The position numbers and the translations under genes were made by a program. The notes beneath the pieces are model-generated. The model was not told where the DNA came from. It worked only from the letters and a program-made list of their open reading frames with translations, and made no database searches. Positions 62,679-64,000 of a stretch of 64,000 bases of DNA are shown here, in pieces (within the stretch, counting starts at the first letter, position 1; every line of letters begins with the position of its first letter). The stretch is from the NCBI GenBank assembly GCA_036961355.1, contig JBALVL010000023.1:1-64000 (forward strand), written 5' to 3'. The stretch comes from Motiliproteus sp036961355. Lineage in GTDB: Bacteria; Pseudomonadota; Gammaproteobacteria; Pseudomonadales; Balneatricaceae.

Positions 62679-63869
62679 ATGTTAGCCACCAAGCCGTTTT
62701 TACCGTCACAGCAACAGCCGTTAGCAACGACTTCGGTGATGAGCAGTGTCAGCCATGACTCGGATGTCGAGGCCGCAGCGCAACAACTGTACGACGACCT
62801 GGTGGTGCAACCACTGAGTCTGGTGCTGTTTTTTTGCGCTAGCCATTATGATCTGGATGCACTCTCGAGTGCGCTGCAACAGCGTTTTGGCGAGATCCCT
62901 CTGGTTGGCTGCACTACTGCCGGAGAACTCTGTCCGCAGGGGTATACCCAAGGCAGTATCACCGCGATCGGGTTCGGCTCTGACGATTTCACTATCGAAG
63001 CTTCGCTATTCAACAATTTGGCCGATTTTAGTTTCCAAAACGCCCAGTCGCTGGTTCACGGCATGCTCGACAACTGCCGCCAACGGCAGGTCGCGCCGTT
63101 GATGGGGCATTCATTTGCGCTGACATTGCTCGACGGTTTGTCGGTGCGCGAAGAGCAACTGTTGAACGTGCTTAATGCCCACTTGGGCAGTATTCCGCTA
63201 TTGGGTGGGTCGGCCGGTGATGATCTGCATTTCCGCGACACCCATGTCTATTTTGAAGGCCGCTTTCACTCTGATGCGGCTATTTTGATTCTGGTTAACA
63301 GCCGTTGTAGCTTCGAAGTGTTCAGTATCGATCATCTGATCGACACCGATGACAAACTGGTGGTGACCGACGCCGACAGTGCTCAGCGCCGGGTGATCGA
63401 ATTGAACGCCGAACCGGCGGCGCAGGAGTATGCCCGTGCGCTTAACTTACGGGTGGATCAGCTCGATTCGTCGGTGTTCGCGATGAATCCGTTATCGGTG
63501 CGGATCGGTGATCGTTATTACTCACGGGCGATACAGCGGGTCAACGACGACTTGAGCCTGACTTTTTACTGCGCGGTTGAGACCGGTATTGTACTGACCC
63601 GTTCGCGCTGCGGCGATATGACCGAGGGTCTGGAAACACTGTTCGATGATATCAAGCGCAAGATCGGCCCGCCTCAGTTGGTGATCGGTTATGACTGTAT
63701 CTTCCGCCGATTGGAGTCCGAACAGCTATCGCTGAATGTACCGATGTCCAAGGTGCTGAGCGAAAACAGGGTGATCGGTTTTAACACCTACGGCGAACAG
63801 TTCAACGGCATGCACCTCAATCAAACCTTCACCGGTGTCGCCCTTGGAGGGCCTGAAGGTGACGGTTGA
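62679..63869 (+). CDS. FIST N/FIST C domain sensor protein
   Basis: A 396-aa protein with FIST_N (LVLFFCASHYDLDAL, LVGCTTAGELCPQG, LLGGSAGDDLHF) and FIST_C (VIELNAEPAAQEYARAL, SFEVF, GFNTYGEQFNGMHLNQTFTGVAL). FIST domains are proposed to bind small ligands such as amino acids and feed signalling proteins. The gene overlaps the next by 11 bp, which encodes a likely kinase. The same FIST-kinase order precedes ErcS' in Pseudomonas. The N-terminal extension (LPSQQQPLATTS) is low complexity. Confidence 0.88.
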   Translation: MLATKPFLPSQQQPLATTSVMSSVSHDSDVEAAAQQLYDDLVVQPLSLVLFFCASHYDLDALSSALQQRFGEIPLVGCTTAGELCPQGYTQGSITAIGFGSDDFTIEASLFNNLADFSFQNAQSLVHGMLDNCRQRQVAPLMGHSFALTLLDGLSVREEQLLNVLNAHLGSIPLLGGSAGDDLHFRDTHVYFEGRFHSDAAILILVNSRCSFEVFSIDHLIDTDDKLVVTDADSAQRRVIELNAEPAAQEYARALNLRVDQLDSSVFAMNPLSVRIGDRYYSRAIQRVNDDLSLTFYCAVETGIVLTRSRCGDMTEGLETLFDDIKRKIGPPQLVIGYDCIFRRLESEQLSLNVPMSKVLSENRVIGFNTYGEQFNGMHLNQTFTGVALGGPEGDG

Positions 63870-64000
63870 TAACGTGCAGTCGCCTATTGCTGCTGTCGAG
63901 TCAACAGACGGCGCGATAGCGCAGTCCATAACCTCAGACTCAGCCTCGGTGCAGCAGCAGCTCGACAAGGCGCTGGCCGATAACGCCAAGCTGAGCAAGA
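63859..64000 (+). CDS. Start of a signalling protein, probably second Erc-type histidine kinase (partial)
   Basis: GTG 63859 is preceded by GGAGGG and overlaps the FIST gene by 11 bp. The 47 visible codons are open to the window edge: a polar N-terminus (VDNVQSPIAAVESTDGAI) then a coiled-coil-like run (VQQQLDKALADNAKLSK). Only the context suggests an ErcS'-type kinase; no kinase motif is in view. Confidence 0.55.
   Translation, partial: MTVDNVQSPIAAVESTDGAIAQSITSDSASVQQQLDKALADNAKLSK

Overview
The window is chromosomal DNA of moderate GC from a gammaproteobacterium, most likely a marine Oceanospirillales/Pseudomonadales relative. The reasons are gene order (nudF-yqiB-cpdA-yqiA-parE-parC), HemY-type protoporphyrinogen oxidase, glcDEF, an exaC/pqqABCDE-H/ercA/ercS alcohol-oxidation locus laid out much as in Pseudomonas, a PEP-CTERM protein and a TRAP transporter. 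No rRNA, tRNA, CRISPR array, complete insertion sequence or phage gene was seen.

Layout. 0-5.7 kb (minus strand): ppc, then an M48/PDZ lipoprotein protease downstream of hemY. 5.9-16 kb (plus): nudF, yqiB, cpdA, yqiA, parE, a TPR response regulator with a small histidine kinase, parC, and a DNA glycosylase. 16-24 kb: a nitronate monooxygenase and a VOC protein, a large MshQ-like (DUF6701-type) secreted protein, a frameshifted XRE regulator with a small exported peptide, and a double periplasmic-sensor GGDEF protein. 24-33 kb: a periplasmic MBL-fold hydrolase, glcDEF, a PEP-CTERM protein, lrgAB and zapE. 33-42.5 kb: exaC, an alanine-dehydrogenase-like enzyme, then pqqA, pqqB, pqqC, pqqD, pqqE and a pqqH-type S9 peptidase. 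42.6-54.8 kb: an accessory island, more AT-rich in its gaps, that separates pqqH from ercS/ercA. 54.8-64 kb: ercS, ercA, a NosR-like flavin/Fe-S membrane protein, a porin, a FIST sensor protein and the start of what is probably a second Erc-type kinase.

The most interesting unit is the island at 45.1-53.2 kb: TRAP transporter dctPQM, alanine racemase, a two-subunit 3-oxoacid CoA-transferase, a fold-type IV aminotransferase that reads like the (R)-selective amine:pyruvate transaminases, and a LysR regulator. These fit one inferred pathway. A chiral amino acid, plausibly an (R)-beta-amino acid, is imported and transaminated onto pyruvate. This yields a 3-oxo acid and D-alanine. The CoA-transferase activates the oxo acid and the racemase returns D-alanine to the L pool. 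Degenerate two-copy repeats of about 148 bp lie near both ends of the island.

The flanking genes form an alcohol/PQQ regulon: ExaC oxidises acetaldehyde, PqqA-E/H make the PQQ cofactor, and ErcA, ErcS and the FIST-linked kinase are regulatory. The PQQ alcohol dehydrogenase itself is not in the window. Gaps between genes repeatedly carry short (12-15 bp) tandem duplications, and some have entered coding sequence (pqqE N-terminus, pqqH linker).
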